From Shinella sp. PSBB067 (GTDB lineage: Bacteria; Pseudomonadota; Alphaproteobacteria; Rhizobiales; Rhizobiaceae), in contig NZ_CP069303.1 in assembly GCF_016839145.1 (NCBI RefSeq), positions 1,736,001-1,800,000 of the forward strand: a stretch of 64,000 bases of DNA, in the 5' to 3' direction. The position numbers and the translations under genes were made by a program. This document shows positions 18,065-25,817 of the stretch, piece after piece; position 1 is the first letter of the stretch, and each line of letters starts with the position of its first letter. The notes beneath the pieces were generated by a model. It had not been told where the DNA came from. It did no database searches and saw only the letters and a program-made list of their open reading frames with translations.

Positions 18065-19063
18065 ATGAAGAAGCTCCTTGCCTCCGCTCTCTTGGCCGCC
18101 GGCCTCCATGGCCTGGCCGGCTCCGCCTGGGCGGGGGATTGCGGCGAGGTCTCGATCGCCGAAATGAGCTGGGGGTCGGCCGGCGTCGCCGCGCATCTCG
18201 ACAAGTTCATCCTGGAAAAGGGCTATGGCTGCACGGTGACGCTGGTGGCGGGCGACACCATGCCGACCTTCACCTCCATGAACGAGAAGGGCGCGCCGGA
18301 CGTGGCGCCCGAAATGTGGGTGAACGCGGTGCGCAAGCCGCTCGACGCGGCCATCGCCGAAGGCCGCCTCATCCAGCTCGCCCCGCTCCTTTCGGAAGGC
18401 GGCGTCGAGGGCTGGTGGATCCCGAAATTCCTCGCCGATGCGCATTCCGACATCAAGACGGTGCAGGACGCGCTGAAGCACCCGGACCTCTTCCCCGCGC
18501 CGGGAAATCCGTCGAGGGGCGCGGTCCACAACTGCCCCTCCGGCTGGAACTGCCAGGTCTCGACCGACAACCTCTACCGTGCGCTCGCGGCCGACAAGCT
18601 CGGCTTCGATCTCGTCGAGACGGGCTCGGCTGCCGGCCTCGACGGCTCGATCGCCAATGCCTTCGAGACGAAGACCGGCTGGCTCGGCTACTACTGGGCG
18701 CCGACCGCCATCCTCGGCAAGTACGAGATGACCAAGCTCTCCTTCGGCGTGGAACACGACAAGGCCGAATGGGACACCTGCACGGCCGTGCCGGATTGCC
18801 CGCATCCGAAGGTCAACTCCTATCCGACCTCCGACGTCTTCACGGTCGTGACCAGGGCCTTCTCGGAAAAGGCCGGCATCGCCATGGACTACATGAAGAC
18901 GCGCCAATGGGACAACCACACGGTCGGCAAGGTTCTCGCCTGGATGGGTGAGAACGGGGGCACGAACGAGGACGCGGCGAAGTACTTCCTGGAGAACTAC
19001 GAGGACATGTGGACCAAATGGGTGAGCCCCGAAGTCGCCGGGAAGGTCAAGGCCGCTCTCTGA
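18065..19063 (+). CDS. Glycine/proline-betaine-type ABC transporter substrate-binding protein
   Basis: Periplasmic binding protein of 332 residues in the ProX/OpuAC family. It has a signal peptide (MKKLLASALLAAGLHGLAGSAWA) and then CGEVSIAEMSWGSAGVAAHL. Aromatic-rich ligand-pocket segments follow, such as GWWIPKFL and KTGWLGYYWAPTAIL. Aromatic cages of this kind bind quaternary ammonium groups. The open frame extends upstream, but the signal peptide fixes the start at 18065. It is followed by a damaged permease gene and an intact ATPase gene. Confidence 0.88.
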   Translation: MKKLLASALLAAGLHGLAGSAWAGDCGEVSIAEMSWGSAGVAAHLDKFILEKGYGCTVTLVAGDTMPTFTSMNEKGAPDVAPEMWVNAVRKPLDAAIAEGRLIQLAPLLSEGGVEGWWIPKFLADAHSDIKTVQDALKHPDLFPAPGNPSRGAVHNCPSGWNCQVSTDNLYRALAADKLGFDLVETGSAAGLDGSIANAFETKTGWLGYYWAPTAILGKYEMTKLSFGVEHDKAEWDTCTAVPDCPHPKVNSYPTSDVFTVVTRAFSEKAGIAMDYMKTRQWDNHTVGKVLAWMGENGGTNEDAAKYFLENYEDMWTKWVSPEVAGKVKAAL

Positions 19064-19370
19064 CGCGCATGAAGCCGGCGCCCCGGCTGCCGGCCTTCCG
19101 CGGCGCGTATCAATGCTTCGACGCGCGCCAGGAAACCGAAGAAGTCGCAAACAGTACAATATCGGGCAGCGCTTCGTGCAATGACGAGGGGCGAGCCGGG
19201 AACCAAAACAAGAATATACCTGAATGCGCCGTCCTGCATGCTATCGTTTCATTGCAGTGCGGGCACTCGCTTCCGGTAGAAAAAGGGGAAAAAGATGGCA
19301 GGCCTATGCGAATGTTGCCAGGCTTTCTTTGCAGACTTCCGGCCTTCGGTGACGCCGGCTTCGGCTCGCC
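19064..19370. other. Gap where the N-terminal part of the permease gene should be
   Basis: About 307 bases between the binding-protein stop and the first recognisable permease residues. An open frame crosses it but its translation is polar and shows no membrane helices. Several AT-richer stretches occur. It is too short to hold the missing permease N-terminus of roughly 160-180 residues. Confidence 0.6.
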
Positions 19371-19734
19371 GCCGATGATCCGTCTCGCCGATCCCGGCAT
19401 CCGCCCCGTCGGCGAGGAAAAGTGCGAGGCGCCCGGCGCCTCCGCCTCGTCCGTCTGGCAGACGCCGGGCAACGCGCAGACACCGCGTGCGCTGCCGGCC
19501 ATCGTGGCCGGCATCGACCAGACCATCATGATGTCGCTCGCCATGGTGGTCGTCGCCTCGATGGCCGGTGTCGGGGGGCTCGGCAACGACGTGCTCCAGG
19601 CCATCGACACCCAGTTCCTCACGGTCGGGTTCCTCACCGGGTTCGCGCTCGTGGCCATCGCCATCATTTTCGACCGCACAAGCCGGGCCTCAGGCCGGCG
19701 GCTGCAGAAGCATTCGGAGGTAATTCATGGTTAG
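19371..19734 (+). pseudogene. Betaine ABC transporter permease (ProW type), 5'-truncated remnant
   Basis: The last ~120 codons match the C-terminal half of ProW/OpuAB permeases: a degraded EAA-loop region (IRLADPGIRPVGEEKCEAPG, where intact members have an IRLT..GIRQVP.EVVEA pattern), then ALPAIVAGIDQTIMMSLAMV and ASMAGVGGLGNDVLQAI. The N-terminal membrane helices are absent from all frames upstream. Extra prolines and lost consensus residues in the EAA loop suggest decay. The frame ends 8 bases inside the ATPase gene. An intact permease elsewhere in the genome could still complement the other subunits. Confidence 0.8.
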
Positions 19735-20770
19735 TCATGCAATCGAGGTCCGCAATCTCTACAAGATCTTCGGACCTCGCGGCGCGGATTACGTCGATGC
19801 CGTGAAGAACGGCTTGGGCAAGGCGGAGTTGAACCAGAAGTACGGTCATGTGCTGGGGCTTCGCGACATCAACATCTCCATGCCCGCCGGCGGCATCATG
19901 GTGGTCATGGGCCTTTCCGGCTCCGGCAAGTCGACGCTGATCCGCCACATCAACCGGCTGATCGACCCGACCGCCGGCGAAGTGCTCTACGACGGCGTCG
20001 ACGTGTGTCGCATGAACGAGAGCGACCTCAGGGACTTCCGCCGCCACAAGACGGCGATGGTCTTCCAGAAGTTCGCGCTGCTGCCGCACCGCACCGTTCT
20101 GGAAAACACGGTCTACGGCCTGGAGATCCAGGGCGTCGCCGCCGCCGAGCGCGAAAAGCGCGCCCAGGAATGGATCGCCCGCGTCGGCCTCGCCGGCTTC
20201 GAGAACCATTATCCGAACCAGCTTTCGGGCGGCATGCAGCAGCGCGTGGGCCTTGCCAGAGCGCTGACCAACGATGCCGACATCCTTCTGATGGACGAAG
20301 CCTATTCGGCGCTCGACCCGCTGATCCGCGTCGACATGCAGACCGTGCTGCTCGACCTCCAGAAGGAGCTCAAGAAGACGGTCGTCTTCATCACGCACGA
20401 CCTCGACGAGGCGCTGCGACTCGGCGACAAGATCGCCATCCTGCGCGACGGCATGGTGGTGCAGCAGGGCACCGGCCAGGAGATCGTGCTCAACCCGGCG
20501 GACGAATACATCACGGCCTTCGTCAAGGAAGTGAACCGCGGCCGCGTGGTCAATGTCGAGACGATCATGGCCCCGCTCTCCGGCAACCCGGAAGGCATGC
20601 CGATCACCAAGGGCACCGTGCTGGAAACCGCCGCCCGCGCCATGACCGCCGCCAACCAGACGCTCGCCCATGTGGTCGACGAGGCCGGCAAGCCGATCGG
20701 CGCCGTCAGCCTCAGCGCGATCATCGCCGCCATGGTGACGCAGACGAGCCACGAGGCGAAGGCGGCCTGA
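19727..20770 (+). CDS. Glycine/proline-betaine ABC transporter ATP-binding protein (ProV type)
   Basis: Cytoplasmic ATPase, 347 residues. It has the ProV-specific N-terminus IFGPRGADYVDAVKNGLGKA, Walker A GLSGSGKST, the Q-loop in MVFQKFALLPHRTV, signature LSGGMQQRVGLARAL, Walker B ILLMDEAYSALDPLIR and the HDLDEA switch. A C-terminal CBS-like region of about 90 residues follows. Start ATG 19727 has a GGAGG site and overlaps the permease remnant by 8 bases. The gene looks intact although its permease partner is broken. Confidence 0.9.
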   Translation: MVSHAIEVRNLYKIFGPRGADYVDAVKNGLGKAELNQKYGHVLGLRDINISMPAGGIMVVMGLSGSGKSTLIRHINRLIDPTAGEVLYDGVDVCRMNESDLRDFRRHKTAMVFQKFALLPHRTVLENTVYGLEIQGVAAAEREKRAQEWIARVGLAGFENHYPNQLSGGMQQRVGLARALTNDADILLMDEAYSALDPLIRVDMQTVLLDLQKELKKTVVFITHDLDEALRLGDKIAILRDGMVVQQGTGQEIVLNPADEYITAFVKEVNRGRVVNVETIMAPLSGNPEGMPITKGTVLETAARAMTAANQTLAHVVDEAGKPIGAVSLSAIIAAMVTQTSHEAKAA

Positions 20771-20793
20771 CGCCCTCTCCCGGAACGGACATG

Positions 20794-20824
20794 AAGGGCG
20801 CCTTTCGGGGCGCCCTTTGCCTTT
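20794..20824 (+). terminator. Intrinsic terminator after the ABC ATPase gene
   Basis: AAGGGCGCC / GGCGCCCTT stem followed by a T-rich tract, just past the ATPase stop and before the bmt promoter region. Confidence 0.75.
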
Positions 20825-20848
20825 ATGGCCATCGCATCGTTGCAATCA

Positions 20849-20868
20849 CATAAGGAAATCTTTATATG
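20849..20868. promoter_or_regulatory. AT-rich imperfect palindrome upstream of bmt
   Basis: CATAAGGAAATCTTTATATG lies 26-45 bases before the bmt start in an otherwise GC-rich region and is an imperfect inverted repeat. It resembles the AT-rich operators of ArsR-type methionine/SAH regulators (SahR-like) seen before methyl-cycle genes in alphaproteobacteria. The match is from memory and untested. Confidence 0.4.
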
Positions 20869-20893
20869 ATGCGGCGAACAGAAGGATTTCCCC

Positions 20894-21907
20894 ATGACCG
20901 CGACGAACCCGCTTGCCGAGCTTCTTGCCGAAAAGCCCTTCCTGCTTGCCGACGGCGCGACCGGCACCTCGCTTTTCGCCATGGGGCTCGAGGCGGGCGA
21001 AGCGCCGGAACTGTGGAACGAGGCAAAGCCCGAGAACATCACGAAGCTGCACCAGGACTTCGTCGATGCCGGCGCGGACATCATCCTCACCAACACCTTC
21101 GGCGGCACGCGCCATCGCCTGAAGCTGCACCGCGCGGATGACCGCGTGTTCGAGCTCAACCGGAAAGCCGCGGAGATCGCCCGCGCCGTCGCCGACAAGG
21201 CGCCGCGCAAGGTCATCGTCGCCGGCTCCGTCGGCCCGACCGGCGAACTGCTCATCCCGCTCGGCGCCCTCACCTATGACGACGCGGTCGCCGCTTTCGC
21301 CGAGCAGATCGAGGGCTTGAAGGCCGGCGGCGCGGATGTCGCCTGGATCGAGACGATGTCCTCGCCGGAGGAAATCCGCGCGGCGGCGGAAGCAGCCGGC
21401 AAGGCCGGCATGCCCTTCGTCTATACCGGCTCGTTCGATACGGCCGGCAAGACGATGATGGGCCTGCACCCCAAGGACATCCACGGCGTTGCCGGCGACA
21501 TCGGCGACGGCCCCCTCGCCGTCGGCGCGAACTGCGGCGTCGGCGCGTCCGACATCCTCTCCTCGCTGCTCGACATAACGGACGCCGATCCCTCGGCCAC
21601 CGTCGTCGTCAAGGGCAATTGCGGCATTCCCGAATATCGCGGCGCGGAAATCCACTATTCCGGCACGCCGCCGCTGATGGCCGAATATGCGCGCCTTGCC
21701 CGCGATGCCGGCGCGCGCATCATCGGCGGCTGCTGCGGCACGTCCTGCGAGCACCTCGCCGCCATGCGCGTCGCGCTCGACGCCCACGAGCCGCGCAAGC
21801 GCCCGACGCTGGAAACCATCGTCGAGAAGATCGGCCCGTTGCGCAACAAGACCGCCAATGCGGGCGCTTCCGCCCCTGCCCGCGAACGCAGCCGCCGCCG
21901 GGGCTGA
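20894..21907 (+). CDS. bmt: Betaine-homocysteine S-methyltransferase (zinc)
   Basis: Transfers a methyl from glycine betaine to homocysteine, giving dimethylglycine and methionine. The 337-residue homocysteine-S-methyltransferase-fold protein has LLADGATGTSLF at the N-terminus, LTNTFGG, and the three zinc-binding cysteines Cys214 (ANCGVG), Cys280 and Cys281 (GGCCGTS). The alternative, a different homocysteine methyltransferase such as MmuM, is less likely because of the BHMT-like motifs and the neighbouring betaine transporter. It is transcribed separately, with its own upstream operator-like palindrome and a terminator after it. Confidence 0.87.
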   Translation: MTATNPLAELLAEKPFLLADGATGTSLFAMGLEAGEAPELWNEAKPENITKLHQDFVDAGADIILTNTFGGTRHRLKLHRADDRVFELNRKAAEIARAVADKAPRKVIVAGSVGPTGELLIPLGALTYDDAVAAFAEQIEGLKAGGADVAWIETMSSPEEIRAAAEAAGKAGMPFVYTGSFDTAGKTMMGLHPKDIHGVAGDIGDGPLAVGANCGVGASDILSSLLDITDADPSATVVVKGNCGIPEYRGAEIHYSGTPPLMAEYARLARDAGARIIGGCCGTSCEHLAAMRVALDAHEPRKRPTLETIVEKIGPLRNKTANAGASAPARERSRRRG

Positions 21908-21929
21908 GACTCTACCGCCGGACATCCCC

Positions 21930-21963
21930 AGCCGCCCCGGCCACGCCGCGGGCGGCTTTTTCA
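21930..21963 (+). terminator. Intrinsic terminator after bmt
   Basis: AGCCGCCC / GGGCGGCT stem with a 12-base loop, followed by five T residues. It also separates bmt from the convergent aminotransferase gene. Confidence 0.8.
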
Positions 21964-21975
21964 TGGACCTGGGGC

Positions 21976-23109
21976 TCAGCCCTCGTTCAGGAATTCCCGC
22001 CACGCCGCCAGCCCCGCATCGATGTTGCGGCGGCCGACCCCCACGCGGAAACGGTCCATCGGAACCGGCAGCAGATCCGAGACGTAGAGGCTGGAGGGCA
22101 ATAGCAGCACGCCCTTCTCCTCCACCAGCCGGCGGCAATGCTCTTCCACGCCGTCCTCACCGAGATAGCGCGGGAAGGCGACGCAGCCGCCATCGGGCGC
22201 GGTCCATTCGTAAAGGCCCGGATGCTCGGCGAAGAAGGCGTCGAGCCTGGCCATGTTCTGCGCGCAGAGCGCGCGGTTGCGGGCGAAGATCGTCTCGCGC
22301 GCCCTGATCGCGATGCCGGCCAGCACCTCCGACGGGCGCGCGTTGCAGATGGAAAGGTAGTGCTTCATCTTCTCCATGCGGGCGAGGAGCGCATGGTCGC
22401 GGCTGGCGATCCAGCCGATGCGAAGGCCCGGCAGCCCGTAAGCCTTGGACATGACGTTGAGCGATAGGCCCCCGTCGAACAGATCCGCCGCCTGCGGCAG
22501 ACGCTTGGCCGCATCGGTCTCCAGCCCGCGATAGACCTCGTCGGAGAACAGGTGGATGCCGCGCCCGGCGCAGAGTTCGACGAGGCCGCGGAAAATGTCC
22601 TGGTCGGCGATGGCGCCGGTCGGGTTGTTGGGGAAGTTGACGGCGATCAGCTTCGTTTCCGGGCGCAGGGCGGCGCGCACCTCCTTAAGATCGAGCTGCC
22701 AGCGGTTCTCCGGCCGGAGCGCCACGCCCGTGACATTGCCGGTGATGGTGACCGGCAACGTCTCCATCGACTGGTAGTTGGGCACGGTGACGATGGCATG
22801 GTCGCCCGGCCCGAGCAGCGCCAGCATGGCGCAATAGAGCCCCTCCTCCGCCCCCGCGAAGGTGAGGATGTCGGCGCCGGACAGCGTATCGTAGGTCGAG
22901 GCGATGGTCTCGCGCAGCGACGGCGCGCCCCAGGTCTGCGTATAGCCGAGCGAGACCCGGTCCCACGCCTCGCGGTCCTCGGGACCGGCGAGCGCGAGCA
23001 GGTCCGACATGGTCATGGTCTCGGCGTCGCTCGCCGTCATGTGATGGCGGGCCTCGAATTCCCAGCGCGAGAAATGGGTTTCGAGGCGGAAATCCGGCAG
23101 CGTGGTCAC
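21976..23109 (-). CDS. PLP-dependent aminotransferase, class I/II
   Basis: 377 residues from GTG 23109, whose start overlaps the stop of the upstream regulator gene by 4 bases. It contains VNFPNNPTGAI, LFSDEVYRGLE with the PLP-contacting Asp/Tyr, and NVMSKAYGLPGLRIGW with the PLP lysine. The N-terminal signature (FRLETHFSRWEFEARHHM) is typical of a subgroup of uncharacterised rhizobial aminotransferases. Substrate is unknown. Co-transcription with a YheO/DauR-like regulator hints at amino-acid, perhaps D-amino-acid, use, but this is only contextual. Confidence 0.82.
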   Translation of the reverse strand: MTTLPDFRLETHFSRWEFEARHHMTASDAETMTMSDLLALAGPEDREAWDRVSLGYTQTWGAPSLRETIASTYDTLSGADILTFAGAEEGLYCAMLALLGPGDHAIVTVPNYQSMETLPVTITGNVTGVALRPENRWQLDLKEVRAALRPETKLIAVNFPNNPTGAIADQDIFRGLVELCAGRGIHLFSDEVYRGLETDAAKRLPQAADLFDGGLSLNVMSKAYGLPGLRIGWIASRDHALLARMEKMKHYLSICNARPSEVLAGIAIRARETIFARNRALCAQNMARLDAFFAEHPGLYEWTAPDGGCVAFPRYLGEDGVEEHCRRLVEEKGVLLLPSSLYVSDLLPVPMDRFRVGVGRRNIDAGLAAWREFLNEG

Positions 23110-23753
23110 GAGGTTCTGTCCTTCCGGGTCTGACGCCGGGCATCGGCGAGATAGTTGTAGATCGAGGCGCGCGAGGCGCCGATGAGGCCGGCGAGATGAT
23201 CGACGGCGTTGCGGGTCTGGAACAGGCCGCGCCGGTCGAGCTCGGCGACGAGCGCCACCCGGTCGCCCTTCCTCAGCGCCGGCAGGGCAAGGCCCCTGCC
23301 GCGCAGCCACTCGTTGAGCGCCATGTTGATCGCCTCCCGCCAGTCCCCGGCGAAAAGCGACGGCGGACGCGGCGCGGCGGCGCCCGTGAAGGCGGAAAGC
23401 AGCTTCGCCGCCGCATCGAAATGCGAGACGTCCATGTTGACGCACAGGAGGCCGGCGGCCTGGCCGAAATCGTCCTTCAGCACCGCCGTCACCGACTTGA
23501 GCCGCCGGCCGTCCCCGCCGGTCTTCTCGTAGGGACCGTAGACCCCGCCCTCGCCGGCCTGCTCCAGTTCGTCCTCGACGAGCGATTCCATGCCCGGCTT
23601 GCGGCCGGAAAAGGCGTTCCAGATGCCGGCGATCAGCCCCGTTTCGAGATCGTGCAGCACGACCTCGGCATGAGGGTAAAGGAGCGTGGAGATGGCGGCG
23701 GCCGTGGCTGAATGCCGGCGAAGGAGGGTATCGGCGTTTTGGGTATCGAGCAT
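23106..23753 (-). CDS. YheO/DauR-like transcriptional regulator (PAS-like plus HTH)
   Basis: 215 residues from ATG 23753. The N-terminal YheO-type sensor domain includes ISTLLYPHAEVVLHDLETG, VTAVLKDDFGQAAGLLCVNMDVS. The C-terminal HTH (LFQTRNAVDHLAGLIGASRASIYNYL) matches the DauR family. DauR of Pseudomonas controls D-arginine use, so an amino-acid ligand is plausible. It is the first gene of a two-gene unit with the aminotransferase. Operator-like repeats overlap its promoter, suggesting autoregulation. Confidence 0.8.
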   Translation of the reverse strand: MLDTQNADTLLRRHSATAAAISTLLYPHAEVVLHDLETGLIAGIWNAFSGRKPGMESLVEDELEQAGEGGVYGPYEKTGGDGRRLKSVTAVLKDDFGQAAGLLCVNMDVSHFDAAAKLLSAFTGAAAPRPPSLFAGDWREAINMALNEWLRGRGLALPALRKGDRVALVAELDRRGLFQTRNAVDHLAGLIGASRASIYNYLADARRQTRKDRTS

Positions 23754-23764
23754 CGCGACAAACA

Positions 23765-23796
23765 ATCCAATCTTGGATGTTTTGTCAATATTGGAT
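23765..23796 (-). promoter_or_regulatory. Tandem operator-like palindromes over the regulator/aminotransferase promoter
   Basis: A perfect-arm palindrome ATCCAA-TC-TTGGAT (23765-23778) is followed 18 bases on by a second, half-degenerate copy, TCAA-TA-TTGGAT (23785-23796). A further TCCAA lies at 23803. On the minus strand a TTGACA (-35) overlaps the second copy, and the transcript would start near the ATG at 23753, giving a very short leader. Confidence 0.5.
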
Positions 23797-23872
23797 TTTC
23801 AGTCCAAATCCGTCCCGCGCGCTTGCGAGGCCTTTTCGCGCGTCCTATCCAGTGGGACATGATTCATGGGGG

Positions 23873-24226
23873 ATGACGATGAGCGCCGATCCAGCAGCCT
23901 TTCCGGACCGGGAGACCGTAGCCGACAAGCTCGGTGCGCTCGGCGAGGCCGAGAAGGCCTATCTCGGCCTGCTGATGGAAAACGCCCAGCAGGACGAGAA
24001 CCTTCTCGAAGGTCTCGACCTCTACCTCAACCGCGCGGCGGCCGCCCGCTTCCTCAACGCACTGAAACTCGAAAGGCTCGGCGAATGGCTCGGCAGCGCC
24101 GCGCCCGCGCGGCTGCAGATCCGGCTCATGGAAACCGCGCGCTCCAGCCGGCATGCCGCCTACGGCGCCTTTCGCACCGGCCTCACGCGCTCCGGCGGCC
24201 TCGACCGAGCCTATCCGAAAGCCTGA
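23873..24226 (+). CDS. Uncharacterised protein, about 117 residues
   Basis: No family recognised with confidence. It is a predicted all-helical cytosolic protein (FPDRETVADKLGALGEAEKA, LLMENAQQDENLLEGLDLYL, AARFLNALKLERLGEWLG). Start ATG 23873 (or 23879) follows GGGG-type ribosome sequence. Its last 16 bases overlap the end of the convergent LysR gene. Confidence 0.6.
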   Translation: MTMSADPAAFPDRETVADKLGALGEAEKAYLGLLMENAQQDENLLEGLDLYLNRAAAARFLNALKLERLGEWLGSAAPARLQIRLMETARSSRHAAYGAFRTGLTRSGGLDRAYPKA

Positions 24227-25104
24227 TCCGCCGAAGCCGCAAGCGGCCCGAAAGACTTGCGGATCATGTCCGCCATGCCCTCGATGGCCGGCCCGCCGCG
24301 GCGCGGATTGCGCTTCAGCACGACGCGCGAGGAATCGATGGGCGGAAAGCCGTCCGCAATGGTCAGCTCCCGCGCGCCGGGCGGGACATTGCTGCGCGAC
24401 AAAGGCGCGATGGCCAGCCCGCTGGTGACGGCCGAACGGAGGCCCCCGCTGGTGTCGCAGGTATAGGCGACGCGGTACGGGATCGAGTGCCGCTCCAGCG
24501 AGCGCATGGCAAAATCCCGGCACCAGCTCGACCGCCAGTACACCGCGACCGGCACCGGCCGCTCCAGATGCCTGTCATGCGCGACGGAGGCCACCCAGAC
24601 GGTGGGATCGACCGCCAGCACCTCGCCGGCAATGCCGTCGCACCAGTCGAAGATGATGGCGAGGTCGAGCTGGTCGGCTTCGAGCGCGCCAAGCTGCTGC
24701 GCCGTGTAGCCGCACAGCACCGTCACCTCGATATTGGGGTGGATTTCCGCAAAGGCGGCAAGCGCGTTGGGAAGGACCGTCTGGTTGTATTCCTCGGGAA
24801 TGCCGACGCGCACCGGCCCGTCGAGCGGCGCCGTGCGCATGGCCGCCGTCGTCTCGTCGACGAGCCCGACGATGCGCCGGGCATAGGGCAGCAGGCGCTT
24901 GCCCTCCATCGTCAGGGCAACCCCGCGCGGGCCGCGATCGAACAGCACCGCGCCGACGGAATCCTCCAGCTTGCGCACCTGCATGCTGACGGCGGACTGC
25001 GTTCGCCCCAGCCGGTCGGCCGCATGGGTGACATTGCCGGCCTGCGCGACGGCAACGAAGATTCTGAGAAGATCGCTTTCGAGAGGAGGATACATTGGCG
25101 CCAT
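24211..25104 (-). CDS. LysR-family regulator, VtlR/LsrB-like
   Basis: 297 residues with an N-terminal winged HTH (LLRIFVAVAQAGNVTHAADRLG then QSAVSMQVRKLEDSVGAVLF) and a LysR substrate domain (VRVGIPEEYNQTVLPNALAAF). It is divergent from a DUF1127 gene. The LysR/DUF1127 pairing recalls VtlR of Brucella and Agrobacterium, which activates small DUF1127 genes. A second such pair is present at 40.5-42.1 kb, where the LysR protein shares the same N-terminal pattern. Confidence 0.85.
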   Translation of the reverse strand: MAPMYPPLESDLLRIFVAVAQAGNVTHAADRLGRTQSAVSMQVRKLEDSVGAVLFDRGPRGVALTMEGKRLLPYARRIVGLVDETTAAMRTAPLDGPVRVGIPEEYNQTVLPNALAAFAEIHPNIEVTVLCGYTAQQLGALEADQLDLAIIFDWCDGIAGEVLAVDPTVWVASVAHDRHLERPVPVAVYWRSSWCRDFAMRSLERHSIPYRVAYTCDTSGGLRSAVTSGLAIAPLSRSNVPPGARELTIADGFPPIDSSRVVLKRNPRRGGPAIEGMADMIRKSFGPLAASADQAFG

Positions 25105-25194
25105 CGCTTTTCCTGATACCTGCCATCATCGCTATTCGTTTGTGAAATGTCTACGGCTTTGCTTGGCTTGCAGGCAGCAAGGGAAGGCATGGCC

Positions 25195-25488
25195 ATGGGT
25201 ATCTGGGAAGACACGCTGGAAAGATGGAAACGATGGCGGCAGGCAAGGGCGGAGCGGGAGGCGCTGCGGCTGCTCGTCGCCCGCCGGGACCGGCGGCTGC
25301 TGCGCGATGTCGGGCTGAACCTGATCGAGGCGGAAAACGAGGTCCTGCGTTGCGAGCCCCTGCCGCAGACGAGGGAGAGGCGCTGGACCGCGCCTCTCTT
25401 CCGCCTGCCGCCGCCTCCCCGCAAGCGGGACGAAGGCGATGTGGCAGGCGCGTCCCCGGGCAAGGAGCGGGAAAAGCCCGCCGCATGA
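25195..25488 (+). CDS. DUF1127-domain small protein
   Basis: 97 residues from ATG 25195; ATGs at 25147 and 25189 are in frame but the first would overlap the promoter. The diagnostic segment is ARRDRRLLRDVGLNLIEAEN, preceded by an amphipathic Arg-rich helix (ERWKRWRQARAEREALRLL). The C-terminal 50 residues are Pro/Arg/Lys-rich. DUF1127 proteins are short, often stress- or LysR-regulated, and some bind RNA. The upstream gap holds ATTCGTTTG, shared with both DUF1127 promoters near 41.5-41.85 kb. Confidence 0.75.
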   Translation: MGIWEDTLERWKRWRQARAEREALRLLVARRDRRLLRDVGLNLIEAENEVLRCEPLPQTRERRWTAPLFRLPPPPRKRDEGDVAGASPGKEREKPAA

Positions 25489-25534
25489 TCCAACCGCATT
25501 CGGCGGGCTATCGAAGTTCGACATTGCCGCGCTT

Positions 25535-25808
25535 CCCTTCTCCCCTCGGGGAGAAGGTGGCCCGAAGGGTCGGTTGAGGGGGGCGAGGGACGGAAAGACT
25601 TTTCCTTCTTGCCTTCGGCATCCCCCTCATCCGCCTGCCGGCACCTTCTCCCCGAGGGGAGAAGGCAGATGGGGCAATGCTTTCCTTTGATGTGCGACAG
25701 CCTTGCAGCAAGATACAGCCCCGCAGCGTGTTGCTTGAGAAAAGCAGCGCGGCATATCTCCTTCTCCCCGCTTGGGGGAAGAAGCCGGCCGACAGGCCGG
25801 ACGAGGGG
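25535..25808. repeat. Cluster of rhizobial palindromic repeats
   Basis: Three related segments fill the gap before the vWA gene. The first, 25539-25583, carries CCTTCTCCCC-type arms and GGGGAGAAGGT. The second, 25622-25666, is the inverted counterpart (CCGCCTGCCGGCACCTTCTC then CCCGAGGGGAGAAGG). The third, 25759-25806, is a diverged copy in the orientation of the first (CTTCTCCCCGCTTGGGGGAA then GGCCGACAGGCCGGACGAGG). The core 'gggagaaggtgccggcaggcggatgagggg' type is common in Rhizobiaceae genomes. No gene is seen in 25489-25817. Confidence 0.8.
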
Positions 25809-25817
25809 CCGCCCGAC

